Shown: positions 23,531 through 36,112 of the stretch, one piece after another
Numbering within the stretch: the stretch's first letter is position 1
Layout of the letters: each line of letters begins with the position of its first letter
Source: Siphonodentalium dalli
Taxonomy: Eukaryota; Mollusca; Scaphopoda; Gadilida; Siphonodentaliidae
Reading direction: 5' to 3'
Assembly: GCA_032622095.1 (NCBI GenBank)
Contig: CP136063.1
Location: 119,990,723-120,054,722 of the forward strand
Length of the DNA stretch: 64,000 nucleotides
Notes under the pieces: generated by a model
Seen by the model: the letters and a program-made list of their open reading frames with translations, nothing else
What the model was told of the DNA's origin: nothing
Database searches by the model: none
Made by a program: the position numbers and the translations under genes

Positions 23531-24768
23531 GCGTAAATAAATAATAAATGTGAAAATGCTTGAGGAATGAGGGTAAATAAAATATGCTTAAGTGTAGATC
23601 AATTATACCTAAATGTAAATTAGTTATGCTTATACATAACTAATTACACTCCCATAGAGCTCCCCTCAAGCTGAAATTGATGCAACCACATATATTGTCT
23701 GCATACCAGTAGAATCTTTCAATGGCAGATATTATATACCGGGGGGCCCTTAGTGCAGCGGAGATGACATTAATCTATGTCTTTTTGCATATGGGACGGT
23801 GGGGTGAAAAAATTCCTTCACCACACTATTACAAAAGAACCTTCCAGAAACGTAAAACTTAAATAAATAAACTTGTCTTGATGTCGCTAATGCATAGATC
23901 ATTGTGTGAATGGAAAATGAGCGAGCAACTGACATTAAATGTCACTATCAACGGATAGAAAGTATCTGACTATCAATGGGTAAAAAATATCTGTCATCAG
24001 TGCATCAAGCCAATCAGTGAATTATTTGCTCTCTATCAACTAAGATGATCTCTGGCAAGACCTAAAGTATCCAAGTCTGATAGAGTGATGTGACTATGTT
24101 TATTTCCATCAAAACAGCTTCTGAAACAGGTTAAACTGTTATCTGAACTAAATGAGATAGATCATTCCCAGTCATATGAGTAATATCAGTACAGCTTTAT
24201 TCAGTTTTGAACCAAATTTAGTGAAATTTGGGAGGTGGGTGTAAACAAATTGGGAGTAAAAAACATTGGTTTTGCAGGTTTGGTGGTGATTGGTCCCCGA
24301 AAATGCCAGATGCAAAAAAAAATTCATTCCTTCCTGCAAATTTTTGACTACCCCCATCCCCCCTGCTCCACCTACAATCTTTGCATCAGCTTATACCATT
24401 ATACCTGAGGTAACATAGCCGAAGAACCCAATCATGCTTCAGGATAAGCTAATTTATTGTGCTGCATAAATCATATATGCTAAGCATAGTCAGTTAATAA
24501 ATGTTAACACATCCTCCAATAAAGGGGTTTCAGTTTTTAATTTTCCAACAATTGGAAAGATATAGGTACCAGTTGAAAAAAATTTCCACAGTATATGCAA
24601 AGTTAATGCACATTTACTGATATAAGCTAATTATGATAAAACAATTCAATTAAGCTTTAAGCATAAATATATTGCTCTGAAGTATCATTGTATTTATGGT
24701 AAAATCATAATTCAGTTACCCTTAAGTTGGCCTTAATCACCATTGTTTGTTTTACCTCTCTCACCTTG

Positions 24769-25041
24769 GATAAAATGGTATGACATAAATGGTATCAGTG
24801 TGTGGAGCCTTCCCCTATTAGTTGACTCGAAGACTGAGATACTACTATGTCAAAGGTTTCAACTTGAGCGGAATTCTGAAAGAGCATGTCTGAACTATGT
24901 GTGAGTGAATTGTGCTTCAGTCTAATTCATGAGAATGGATTACTCTTATTAAGCGAACCATTATTTCGCTTAAGACAGCCAAGGGTATAATAAGTGACGG
25001 CATTGCCCACACTGATACCATTTATGTCATACCATTTTATC
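24769..25041. mobile_element. MITE with 34-bp perfect inverted ends
   Basis: Positions 24769-24802 and 25008-25041 are exact reverse complements over 34 bases (core GGTATGACATAAATGGTATC). The last TA of each end could be a TA target duplication (24771-24772 and 25038-25039), which would suggest a Tc1/mariner-type mobiliser. There is no ORF. Confidence 0.88.
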
Positions 25042-26061
25042 AGCTAATACTGGTAAATGTGAATTCGGGTCCCACATACTCTAGGAATACACACACCGCT
25101 GCACACTGTGGGTCAAATATAGACAAATTTTGACAAAAATCAGCTCAAATAAGGTTGAAAACAGACATTTCTCTAAATATCAGTCATGTGACAAATGTTC
25201 AGGTTGCTACATGTACCAATTATTATTGTTGCAACACATGCCGAAATAAATTTATGAACTAAAAAGATCTTAAATCAGTTTGAAAATAAGCATAAGTCTA
25301 GTAGATCTGAAATTTTGAAATGGCTGAAACCCAAACATGGCTGATGAATCTTAAATACATGAAAATATCTAGGGTTATGTTAATTAACCTTGATAATAGT
25401 GCAAGGTTACCTCTAAAGTGCACATAATTTATCTGATCATTGTGCGAGTATAAACAAAAGTTTAACTTTTTTCAACATATAATGAATTTCCCTTTCAAAA
25501 TATAGTCCATATATCAATGTATATGGATTTCTATGTGTTTTTTCCCTTTCAAAATTCATGTGAACTCTATTATTCTGATTTATATGCAACTGTGCATGGA
25601 TGCACTGGAAGCCCTTGTGGCAGATATTTTTGTATCTGTATTTCTGGCATGGGGGATGTCCTAGGCATTGATTGAACCATAATTTGTGTGAATAAATGGT
25701 TGCTATGGCTCCCTAATGTTCTCGTCTTGTGGGTAGATTTTGAAAAATCTTCAAAAATGAGGTCCTGTCCCATCATGTATGGTCATAGAATGGTGCACTG
25801 GACCTAAATCATGAATATGTTAGATTAACACAACTGATAGTTGTTTTAAATACTACTTCCTGGTCACAAATGCTTGAAACATATGTTTTGTGCCCATGCT
25901 TTAAACCAGCAAGGACCATGACTGGTAAATATAATGTTTAATTAGGTGAATAGCTATTGGACTCACAGAGAGTGATAATTTGATGGATTTCACAAGTCGC
26001 AGTATCAGTATAATAAGTTGTGAACTTGTGAGGCAGATGTTGGGTTAAATTAGCCAAGTTA

Positions 26062-26170
26062 TACAGTAATGCCCTAAGTAATCGACCTCTTAACCAATGC
26101 AGAAGTATGGGTAACATTTCAGGATTTAGTCATGTGGCTTGTTGCCATTCATCAGAAAGCTCTCCCCGAG
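26062..26170. mobile_element. Foldback MITE family F, half copy
   Basis: Starts TACAGTAATGCCCTAAGTAA and continues TCGACCTCTTAACCAATGC and GGATTTAGTC. It matches the left arm of the hairpin element at 28074-28242. TA plus CAGTAATG resembles Tc1/mariner-type ends. Confidence 0.75.
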
Positions 26171-28073
26171 ATTCACTACCTTTATACATTTCTATTTTCA
26201 GACTATATTAATGATGGAGAACGAGAGATCATTAGAATGTAATAATGTGAGTACCATAATGATAAGCATAAATGATTATTGTATTTTGCATGCAGATCTT
26301 TAGTAACATCAACAATCAGCACTGACTGGTACAATGTACATGTAGCTGTATATGTAGCCATAAATCAATGACTTTTGGGATAAAAACATATTTCTATATA
26401 ATCTACTTTTGTTGATATATTAAAGAGATTAAACTACTAACTAATACCAATATTAGTGATAATGACTTTTTTTGGTGAAAAAATTTGACTTTTTTATATT
26501 AATCCCAGAGACTACAATTATCTGCTGAAGTAAAAATATATGATGTGGTATATAGACTGTTTTTACTTTTGTCACATTCTCAGGGTCAAAGTATCCTGAT
26601 TATAGAATATATTCTTCAGTCATATTTAAATTTGTGCAGTACATTGTACTATTTTTCGCTAGTGTGCATTTATTATTCACATGTGTATAGCTAAATCATG
26701 GTTAGATATTTTAAGTTGAATTTCTTCTAAAATATAAACATATATATTCCAGACTGAAGGAATTTTTGTCAAGATGATCTTTAATATGCACAAGTGTTTT
26801 CAGCGATAATGAAGAACTGAAATTGTCATCATATACAAAAATATTTGTAAGTTTAGAAGTCGCTCAGAATTTAAAATAGAGCGAAACATAGTACTGCACA
26901 AATTCAAATATGAGTAAGGTATACAATTGATATACAGGGGATCCTAGTAGTTCAGTCAGTATTGGGCATGAATAAGGAATCAGACTTCCTAAATGAAAAG
27001 ATGTGTAATAGTATTTAAATATCGTACATGTATATGGTACATGTATATTTATTCCAAAAATATATAGCATATTTAATTTGTAGTAGACAATTATATCATC
27101 TCAGCCATAGAGCTTTCTCTTCCAGAATCATTCCGATAACCAAGATGGACACAGTTTAAATTGAAAAGCACAGTATGACATCATTTGAACTAACCATTGC
27201 TTGATCTGCATGTTAATCAGGAATGAGATTTTCTTCATGGCATTGCTGAGAAAGTGCATCGAACATAGCAATATATCTTTTTCAATATCATTGTCATTAG
27301 TGTGTTACTTCACAAAACTGCTGCTAACATTGTAACTTGTAAGAATGTAATGATTGTACATGTGGCAATTCGCTAAATTCAAGTGGGTTTAATGAACTGC
27401 AGTTGTGCAATTACTTGGAGTCTTGTCCTTCCAGCCATATCTACATATCTCTCCATTAGAACCTATAATAGAACGATAACAATATTTTATGTTATAGAAA
27501 CCAACATCACTATATAAAGGAGACTGGTGCTGCCTAACTCATGGAGTGTGTGACTCACTGGAATTGGTGTCAAGTTTTGGATAGCAGATCTTGAATGTTA
27601 GTAACCAGAAAAAGTGAATAGTTTCAGTCGAGGCCAACAAACAGTGCAAAAGACAATAACTTTCAGTTTAGTTTAATTGTTATTCTCATTAAAATTATAA
27701 AATAACAATTCTTGTATTATCAATCCACCAGCAATGTTATATATTAAGGTTGGCAAAATTGTAAAGTTTGATGTCTAATCTATACTGGCCTTTAGTGAAG
27801 AATTGAATATGAGGTCACTCTCCCTCAGACAAATTGTTTTACAACAACAGACATTTTATGAAACTTGTTTTGATAACATGATTATATAAGTGCAGTTATC
27901 ATCAAAACATGAAAGAAACATATATGCTGTCTCATATATTCATCCCTAGATATTGAATCAAATAAAATACATGTGCCACTGCCAAATAAATTGTGTTCTA
28001 AACATCGTAATATTTTTGTCCCACAATATATATTTCTAGTGACGGAAATGTCTGTTGAGTGGTGCCTTTTAAC

Positions 28074-28242
28074 TTCTTAACCAAAGCAGAATTATGGGTA
28101 ACTTTTCAGGATTTAGTCGGAAATATGGCTTGTTGCCATTCATCGGAAAGCTCTCCCGAGAGCCATATTTCCGACTAAATCCTGAAAAGTTACCCATAAT
28201 TCTGCTTTGGTTAAGAGGTCGATTACTGAGGGCATTACTGTA
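28074..28242. mobile_element. Foldback MITE family F, full hairpin
   Basis: The left arm (CTTAACCAAAGCAGAATTAT ... GGAAATATGGCT) pairs almost perfectly with the right arm (AGCCATATTTCC ... CTTTGGTTAAG) around a short loop holding CATCGGAAAGCTCTCCCGAG. The right end runs on to GGGCATTACTGTA, the inverted form of the 26062 terminus. The left end lacks that terminus. A 64-codon frame across it is a hairpin artefact. Confidence 0.9.
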
Positions 28243-28740
28243 TGTCTATTATTCATTTGGAGGGAATTCAGGATACACCAACAGATAGAAAATATCCTAA
28301 GGGAACTACTTGTCACTGAGTATTTAGTAAAGAACCTTTGACAAGCTAAGATGTAGATATAAACTACATCAGTTATAACAAAAAAATGTTTGAAATGTCC
28401 GCTCTCAGAATTCTAATGTACATGTATGTACCTGTCAATATTCTAGTGGTGCAATCCTCAAACCATGCTGACACCCATCGGTCTCAATCATTCTTTCATT
28501 CCTTCTATTCATATTCTGTGCTTGGGCTGGGCTACAAGTGCATGAACAACTGATCTGAAATATAAGAAAAGTTTATTTAATTTTTGGTTTAACATGAAAC
28601 GGCATACATTTTTAAATACTTTTCTGTCAGAAAAGAATATCTATAACATCATTGGAATATTGAATAAAGAATGTGCATCATATAAGATGACATATGATAT
28701 GGTGTGAGATGTGCTGCAATTGGTTTGGAATAAAAATTCA

Positions 28741-29450
28741 TTTTGTCCATTTTGAGTTTTTGACCATCAGCCATGATTTTGGCCGAATAACCAAAAAATG
28801 ACTCGATCTCATCCATGACAAATTTCACAATGATCTGACAAAAGATGCGACCTGTAACCCTGGCCAAAGAATTTAGTCATGCAAAGAGTAAAATCCAAGA
28901 TGGCTGCCAGCAGCCATGATTTTTGTAATGTAGCCGAATGACCCCAAAATTACTCATTCCCCATCTCCATGTCAATATTAACATCCGTGACAAATTTCAT
29001 GATGATCCAACCAAAGGTACGACCTGTAGGCTGTGCCAGAGAATTTAGTCATGCAAACAGTAAAATCTAAGATGGCTGCCAGTGGCCATTTTTTTGACCG
29101 AATGACCCCAAAGTTACTCGTTCGTATCTAAATGTCATTGTTAACATCCGTGACAAATTTCATGATAATCAGAAGAACAGTACGACCTGTAGCCCGTGCT
29201 AATGGATTGAATATTGAAATCCAAGATGGTCGCTGGCGGCCATGTTTTTGTTCTTCAGAATGACCCCAAAATGAACGGTTCTGGTCTAAATGTTGATATC
29301 AACAGCTATGTCAAATTTCATAATGATCCGACCACAAGTAGCACCTGTAGCCTGCATTGTTGACGAATCACACACACACACACATACGCACACACAGACG
29401 ACAAAGCCATGGCAATAGCTCAAACTTTACAAAGTAAAGTTCAGCTAATA
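28741..29450. repeat. About 150-165 bp tandem units, left arm of a large inverted repeat
   Basis: Four diverged units, each with a CATGACAAATTTCATGATGA-like block, CGACCTGTAGCC, AAATCCAAGATGGCTGCC and ATGACCCCAAAATTACTC. They are followed by an (AC)n stretch near 29371-29398 and the terminal block CAATAGCTCAAACTTTACAA. The same sequence occurs inverted at 29605-29920. Confidence 0.85.
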
Positions 29451-29604
29451 AAACAAATGGCTGGGTTAGTCTTAACTAACATATATGTGAGCCAGAGAGG
29501 CCCATTTCACATTTATTCTTCAGGGCGAAAACTATACCTGTGTTTCTGGTAATAAACGGTCATTGAAAAATATGGGTGGCCCAGGTGGGAAGGTGGTGTT
29601 TTCA

Positions 29605-29920
29605 TTTTTAGCTCAACTTTACTTTGTAAAGTTTTAGCTATTGCCATGGCTTGGTATCGTCGTCTGTGTGTGTGTGTTTGTGTGTGACTCGTCAACAATT
29701 TCCTCTAGCACGGGCTACAGGTCGTACCTTTGGTCATTATAAAATTGGATCATTATAAAATTTGTCATAGCTGTTGGCATTGACATGTAGATGGGAACGA
29801 GTCATTTTGGGGTCATTTGGCAAAAAACATGGCCACCAGCAGCCATCTTGGATTTTACTCTTTGCATGACTAAATCCTTTGGCACGGGCTACAGGTCGTA
29901 ACCCTTTTATGACTGAAGCC
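29605..29920. repeat. Right arm of the inverted repeat with 28741-29450
   Basis: Begins AGCTCAACTTTACTTTGTAA, then GCCATGGCTTGGTATCGTCG and a (GT)n stretch, then CGGGCTACAGGTCGTACC and GCAGCCATCTTGGATTTTAC: the inverted form of the left arm, with about two units left. The spacer is about 150 bases. Confidence 0.85.
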
Positions 29921-29964
29921 ATGCTGGTTCAGCATTAATGATCCTGTGCCAGTGCATTCTATTA

Positions 29965-30095
29965 TATATGGAGCCTCGAATATATAAGAGAATGCATGGC
30001 TTACAAGGTCAAGGTAAATATTGTTAAGCCAATGAATTCTCTTAAATATAAGAGAATGCATTAATTCTCTTAAATATAAGAGAATGCATTGGAAC
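29965..30095. repeat. Tandem small hairpins, ATTCTCTTAAATATAAGAGAAT type
   Basis: The unit TTCTCTTAAATATAAGAGAA plus TGCATT occurs twice in tandem (30033-30090), with a diverged third copy near 29970-29998. Each unit is itself a 9-bp stem with an AATA loop. Confidence 0.85.
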
Positions 30096-31095
30096 AGGGT
30101 TTTCACAAAATTTCAAGAAGATGCAGTCATGAAAGGGTTAACCCGAAGAAATTCACCTTGATAGTTGAACATCTTACTTCTACAAAGATATTAAACTTAA
30201 AATATCATGACAAACCTATATCTCATATACCGGTACTCGATAATTTCCTAACAGGTCACTGAACAGGTATGGGGGGGGGAGATAAAAGGACCTGAGTATC
30301 CAATTACCACCTAGTAGCTACATATGAGAAAAAATAAACTTATGATTTTATTGCTTATTATTGCTTTATATAGTCATGAAATGGTGAGAAATTAACTTTA
30401 TTGAGTTGATTGTGTTGGTGTTTGGATGGATGTGTGCTACCCAAGTATGAGCAGGCTGATTATAATGCCCCCACTCACGCAGAAGCTACATCAGGGAAAT
30501 TTCCGGGGCTGTTTTGATAGCTGTTACAGGTATGGGTGCCCAAACTTGAGAAGCCCAAATGACCCCAAATTCCCAGTGGACAGTATTGCATCAACCTGAA
30601 TTTTCAAGGCAATTCAACAATAAGCGGTGTATTAAAAAATCTGCAGTTGCAATACAGACTTCATTTGCATGTTTAATTTTTAAATCAGAAATATTATGTC
30701 CTATTTATAATATATGTGTCTGTATCTGTGTTGGTTCGGTGTAGAAGCCGTATTTTAAAGTTATATTGGGATATCGGTACATATCCTCTGTTGGAAACAG
30801 GTGTCCCCAAATTATCTCTGGATTCTTCCCTGAGCTACATATGAGAATTTTTGGACTATCTAAAGCAAAATAAGTGATAATCAGGACTTGGTATCTCCCC
30901 CAATCTCGGATGAAGTATATAAAGCAAAATAAGCTATAGATGATGTTTTGGTCATATGCAGCTACTAGATGGGCGGCGGAGAAGATTCTCAGTCCTGGGT
31001 ATCTCCCCAGAGTCCACCCCCTCACAAACCCAGACTCAACCAAATTTTTCTCAGATATAGTTAATTTCTTGCCATATCATCACTATATAAATAGA

Positions 31096-31241
31096 GGATC
31101 TCACATGAGTTTCTATTTTATACGGAATTTATCAACCGAGTTCACTAAATTCGATTTGAGCCGAGGTTTACCGAGGCTCAAATAGAATTTAGAGGATGAG
31201 GTTGATAAATTACGTATAAAATAGGACGAGTGTGAGATACC
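31096..31241. repeat. 146-bp imperfect hairpin
   Basis: GGATCTCACATGAGTTTCTA ... on the left pairs with ... GAGTGTGAGATACC on the right, arms about 70 bases, apex CCGAGGTTTACCGAGG. Indels and mismatches are moderate. Confidence 0.85.
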
Positions 31242-31679
31242 TTTTATCACATTATCAAATAAACCCGAAGCAACGCGAAATATTCATCGAAAACAACAAT
31301 CATAAACTACAGCGATCGCAAGTTATTTGAAGAACGCCGTGACGTCATCGCACGCGCTGATATTAAACGTGTCTATTACCGATAAATATGAAACTGCTTT
31401 TATGGCCAAATTATGTGATAAAGCAAAATATGTGATTGTGAGGGTAAAATAAGTGGAAAAATATTATGTGGGTGGGAGATACCAATGTTGGTAGAGGAAA
31501 ATTGTTCCACTTGTAGTCCACAATTTCCTAACAGGTACACAGGATAAATACCCATCCCTGTTAACTGCATATGTTCAGCAGTTCTTATGATATTGGTTGG
31601 GGTAATGCATATTTTGGGAGGAGATATAACAAAACAAAAGACACCCATATGTAAGGCCAAGTGATAATCTGACAGATTT

Positions 31680-31920
31680 GATTTGCTCTTAAAGTGCCTT
31701 AAGCGAATTAATTTATTTGCTCTTTTAAAAGTAAAATTCATCTATTTGAGCTTGAGCATAAATCAGATTGTCTAGAAATAAAAAAAGAGTGAATTAGACT
31801 CTGAGAAAGGAATTACAAATAGGTGGACTAGTATATATTATTAAATACATGTATGATAGTCTCATGTCTTATTTACACTTAAGCGCAAATGATGTGCGCT
31901 TAATTGAGCTCAAATAAATG
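31680..31920. repeat. Scattered TTTGCNCTTAAGNGCAAA-type palindromes
   Basis: Variants such as TTTGCTCTTAAAGTG, TTGAGCTTGAGCATAAAT, TTTACACTTAAGCGCAAAT and GTGCGCTTAATTGAGCTCAA, the same motif as at 20832. Another perfect one, TTTGCACTTAAGTGCAAA, lies near 32561-32578. Between E1 and here (23531-24720) weaker variants also occur. Confidence 0.6.
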
Positions 31921-32230
31921 TTTTTTTTACATAGAGCATAATTAAATGATTGGGTCTATGAACACCTTTTATGTATGGTACATATTCCAGATACAGATAA
32001 TTTAAAGGTACGGTTGGCCTTGGCGGTGGGTATCCTGTGAAAATATTTCCACCCTTCGAAAACCGCCACAAAAATAAAGAACATCAAAATGTAGACAGAC
32101 TTTGTCCATATACAAATAAGAAATATCGCATAAACAGTATGTTATTGTCAAATGTTTGACCATTGTTATGTAAACAAAAGCATAAAAAGTATCTTTTCTG
32201 GTGTTTGTTTATATTATGATGGTAAACATA

Positions 32231-32281
32231 AAGAGCGTTCTTTGTTGGTGAATTCCTGATATGGAACTAATAAAGAGCGTT
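32231..32281. repeat. Paired AAAGAGCGTT motif
   Basis: ATAAAGAGCGTTC and ATAAAGAGCGTTT lie about 41 bases apart in direct orientation. The same pair marks both ends of the element at 52899-53353 and occurs at 61798-61838. Confidence 0.6.
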
Positions 32282-32583
32282 TATACCATTTGTGTGTGTG
32301 ATTAGCCAGTTCAAGAGTTGCATTAATATTGTGCTGTCTTCTGTAACACAATCAGGCTCTTGCTTAGGTAAAATATTGTAGGTCTTTATGATAACATGCT
32401 GTTTACGTGATGGTCATGGTATATATGAACGAAACTGTATGCGTTTTAATGTTTTTCTGTTTACGGTGATTAGAACAAATATCAATATTTTCGACAACTA
32501 AGGCCTCACGTGCCTTTAATAGCACTTTGAATGTGCAAATGATTTACGCTGTTTAAATAATTTGCACTTAAGTGCAAATGAAC

Positions 32584-33235
32584 AGGTCATGGTGAACCAA
32601 CGATCGACCTTTATTAGACTAATCGCTATAGAATAGACCGACTGGTCATTCATCATATGCAGGCATTGGGTATAAGTCGAGTCACTCCGAACTGTTCTAA
32701 TTGGTAATTATATTACATCCAATACTTAAAAAGAGATAATTATAATTTCTGTTGAAAGACACGGAATAATTATTTACTGAATATATTCAATATAAAGATA
32801 GACTGATCAGTTTTATACAGATCAACCAGTGGTTCACCGAGACCTGCAGATGATTGTTGAGCTTCGGTACATTCAATGCGATTATTAATAAACATGCAGG
32901 TCTGGGTGAACCACCAATAGATCTTTATTTAGACTAATCGATCTAATATAGACTGGTCTTACACCACCTAGATGCATCTGAGATAAGGGGAGTCACACTA
33001 AACTGTTCCATGATATCGTTCAACTTGGTAACTACTTAAAAACATTTGGATTTCTTTTGAGAGAATGAGAATATAAATAAACGTTTAAAAATCTTCAAAC
33101 AAACACCATTTAAATATTCAAGAATTGGAGTGAGCACCTCTCGGCTACTGACAGTGACTGACTCGGCATGTCAGTGTCAGCCATGTTTTATTGGATTTCG
33201 ATCAATTGGTGTTCACCCAGACCTGATATTTAAAT
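32584..33235. repeat. Duplicated and inverted segment
   Basis: A block of about 65 bases near 32584-32648 (CAGGTCATGGTGAACCAACG ... AGACTAATCG) recurs direct at 32897-32965 (CAGGTCTGGGTGAACCACCA ... AGACTAATCG). Downstream GAGTCACNC-AACTGTTC blocks match too, giving a period of about 315 bases. Inverted pieces of the same block lie at about 32822-32855 and 33200-33225. Confidence 0.65.
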
Positions 33236-35275
33236 TTGAATTTGGGCTCCCTTTCCCATACAATTTATTAAGACACAAACTTACGCAACCTTCCAAGTCT
33301 GCATGGGGTTGACATCAGCCGATATACTGCAACGTATTCATCGATCAGTTCATGCCAATAATGGAAACTTGTTTGTGACTCGTCTTCCATTCCAGATCAT
33401 TCCAAGTTTAACCTGCTGGCTGCTGTCAACTGTCTGGGATTACTTGAGTACCGGTACGATTAAACGGACACTGACCGTGGAATGTCGCATTTCCATATCA
33501 CATAAGCGTTGCTAGTATAATTTCTGCAATATATGCTGTCTTTGTGGTGCGAATTTCTCACAACAAACGTCGTTAACTTGTGAAATAACAATGCGGAAGT
33601 TACAATTTATGGGTTTTCCCAACCCGGAGGTAAACAAATCAGACAGTGCTTAAAGTCACGCAGTCGGAGGACATCGCGTGGCGAGGGGACTGAACTCTGT
33701 TTTGCAACTTGCGATCGACGTACCACCGGTCATCTGAGTACTATCCCTTTAAGTCATTGACATTTCACAGATAAATTATAGTTCCAAAACATTTGGTATG
33801 GAAATAAATTCTATTGGATTTTGTTTATGAGTTTATGAACAGAACCTGGTGTTAAATTGTACATCGAAGGTTTCGGGCGAATTTTACCCCTTCACAATAC
33901 AAACCGTTAATAACGTCATTCGTACACGGTAACATGACAGCAGTAGCTCTGATATGTGTATGAGTCGCCAACAATAGCACTTCAACCAGACTATGCTCAT
34001 TATTAAATGTATGACCCAATGCATATTGGTTCTTTATTTTAAAAATTACAAATCATATTGGGTTGCAGGTTGTCCAAAAGTAAGTTTTATGAAGGCCAAT
34101 GGATGTGTGCATATATATTTTGCATTGACATCTGAACTAATAATTGTGACATACTCACATATGCTTACCGGTTCTAGAATCATAATAACTTGAGCAGTTT
34201 CAAATTACCGACGTTATAGCCGATGATCAAATCCACATATAATATATACTCGATAATATAGCGAAAAATGTGATTCCAAAACAATTCCTATGAGTCTGAC
34301 CCTACTAGTACACTCATAAGCTATACATGTGTATTAATTATAGTAGTGTGTTCTGTATTCAACTGGTATTCACAATCGAGCATTATATAAAATCATGCAA
34401 CTCCTAAGGCGATATACCATTCCAAGAAAAACCATCACGGTGTAAAGTGCCACCTCGGTCAGTATTTTACAAATGACATTCACACTCCTAGCCTCAGTCT
34501 AAAAAAGTTAACTAATATGGACACACTGTATGCATGCACACCTTGGTTTGAAGCTCATGTACGTCCTTTATTTCCATAGTGTATTTGATTATGGCTTTTG
34601 AGTCTTGGCTGCAGCACACTGCATAGTTCACAGCTACTGACTTCAGTGACAGATCACACTCATAGACTCAGTCTGAACCAGCAAGCTCAATCTGGACTGT
34701 AGTGTTACTATTAATTAATATTATTCTTATTACTGATATATCATTTAATTTGATTTAAAATATATTATTTTTCTATAATTAGTTCAGTAATTAACTGACA
34801 AGAACCATGTTGTATGACAGTTTGAAAAAAGGCAGTGAATCTCAATAATCAGTGAATGTAACTTGAAAGTTGAAGCTGTCAAATTGGATGTCATCAGCAT
34901 TAGGTCATGATTAAAGTTAAACAGAAAATATTTCGAACCTTAAAGACATATTATGGACTTGTTCGGTGCGTGAAATTGATAAGTTAGTGCAGGCGCTATG
35001 TGCTAACCTGGGGGTGTAGTATTCTACTAACATCGCCGAAAGTTTCAACGAAATCGGTCATACCACTCCATAGAAAACATCATCTGAACTACCCTCAATT
35101 GTAAATATTTACATATCGATTCGGGACGTAACAATCGGCGATAAACTAACACAAAAAAATTCGCCATCGAGAGTCATTGCATTTAATTAATGTATAAGAA
35201 TGACGGTGTGTTGTAAATTTTGATTAATAATCGTAAAAATTAACTACTTTCAGGAAGATTATTCTCAATTTCTAT
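33236..35275. other. No recognised gene (intron)
   Basis: Frames here are at most 70 codons and carry no motif. The sequence TTAAAGACATATTATGGACT near 34942 looks like a MITE end, but no partner was found. Confidence 0.35.
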
Positions 35276-35872
35276 TTGATGACCATACCGAGTGTTTCAC
35301 ATCACTTTAAGACACAATTTCATAAAACTACATACCACCATGGAACCAACCAACAATGTTTTCATTGTCAATATCAAAAGACTGAATGCGAAAGAAGGAT
35401 ATCATACCAAACAGCTTCTGATTACAGTAGACCTTCCTCTTTCTGTTTCCTGGCGCAACGCTCCGACGGAAGCGTTACGTCGTGGAGTTGCGTGGACTCG
35501 TTCCTAGCGCCCAGCATCCTCAACGCTAGGGCGCAACGCCAATTAGACGCAAACTTTATACTAAGGGCCCACACCAATTTAATTAACGGATGTGTGATTA
35601 CGCTCACTTTGATACAACGTCCAATGGAAGAATGCAATAGGGCGAATGTTCTGGTTCAATGTTGCCGCTATAGTGATGTCCGAATCGTCAGTTTAGATCG
35701 TGACAGGTTTTCTTTCGTCGACACCAGCCATCGCGGCTTTGGAGAGAACCTGTTTCAGTTCCTCGAAGGCTGGTTTTTGGGAGTTATTCGATGGGAATTT
35801 GTCAGCTGTTGTGAGAGTACTAATCAAATACGAAACGTTTTTGATCCACTTCCGTTAATTAAAGGCTATTAA
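35276..35872 (+). other. 198-codon open frame, unrecognised
   Basis: This is the longest intact frame outside the channel and LINE regions (MMTIPSVSHHFKTQ... to ...DPLPLIKGY). I see no domain, signal peptide or membrane segment. A second frame overlaps it: ATG at 35340 in an ideal ACCACCATGG context, 55 codons, reading MEPTNNVFIVNIKRLNAK. The middle part (35450-35600), with GCGCAACGC-type words, is less AT-rich than its surroundings and may be a repeat insertion. It could be chance, a retroposed fragment or a nested gene; I lean to chance. Confidence 0.25.
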
Positions 35873-36088
35873 ACGCTAATTAGAACCAACTTTTATACCA
35901 AATTCTCACAACATTCTTTAAAAGAGCTTATACTAACTTAAGGGAATTGCCGCAACTCGGAATCATAATTCATCCAAATTAATCTTGGAATTATTATATA
36001 ATATCCACATCCCAACAGTACAGTTGATTATATAATAAGAATCTGTTCTCTGAATTCACAACTTAGTTTTTTAATAAAAACGCATCTG

Positions 36089-36112
36089 ATATATATATAT
36101 ATATATATATAT
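36089..36112. repeat. (AT)n microsatellite
   Basis: About 12 AT units. The flanks 35873-37267 otherwise hold no gene I recognise. Confidence 0.95.

Noticed and set aside
32002-33752. A further TTAA element between TTAAAGGTACGG and ATCCCTTTAA
   Set aside because: The two ends match over too few bases to support an inverted pair.
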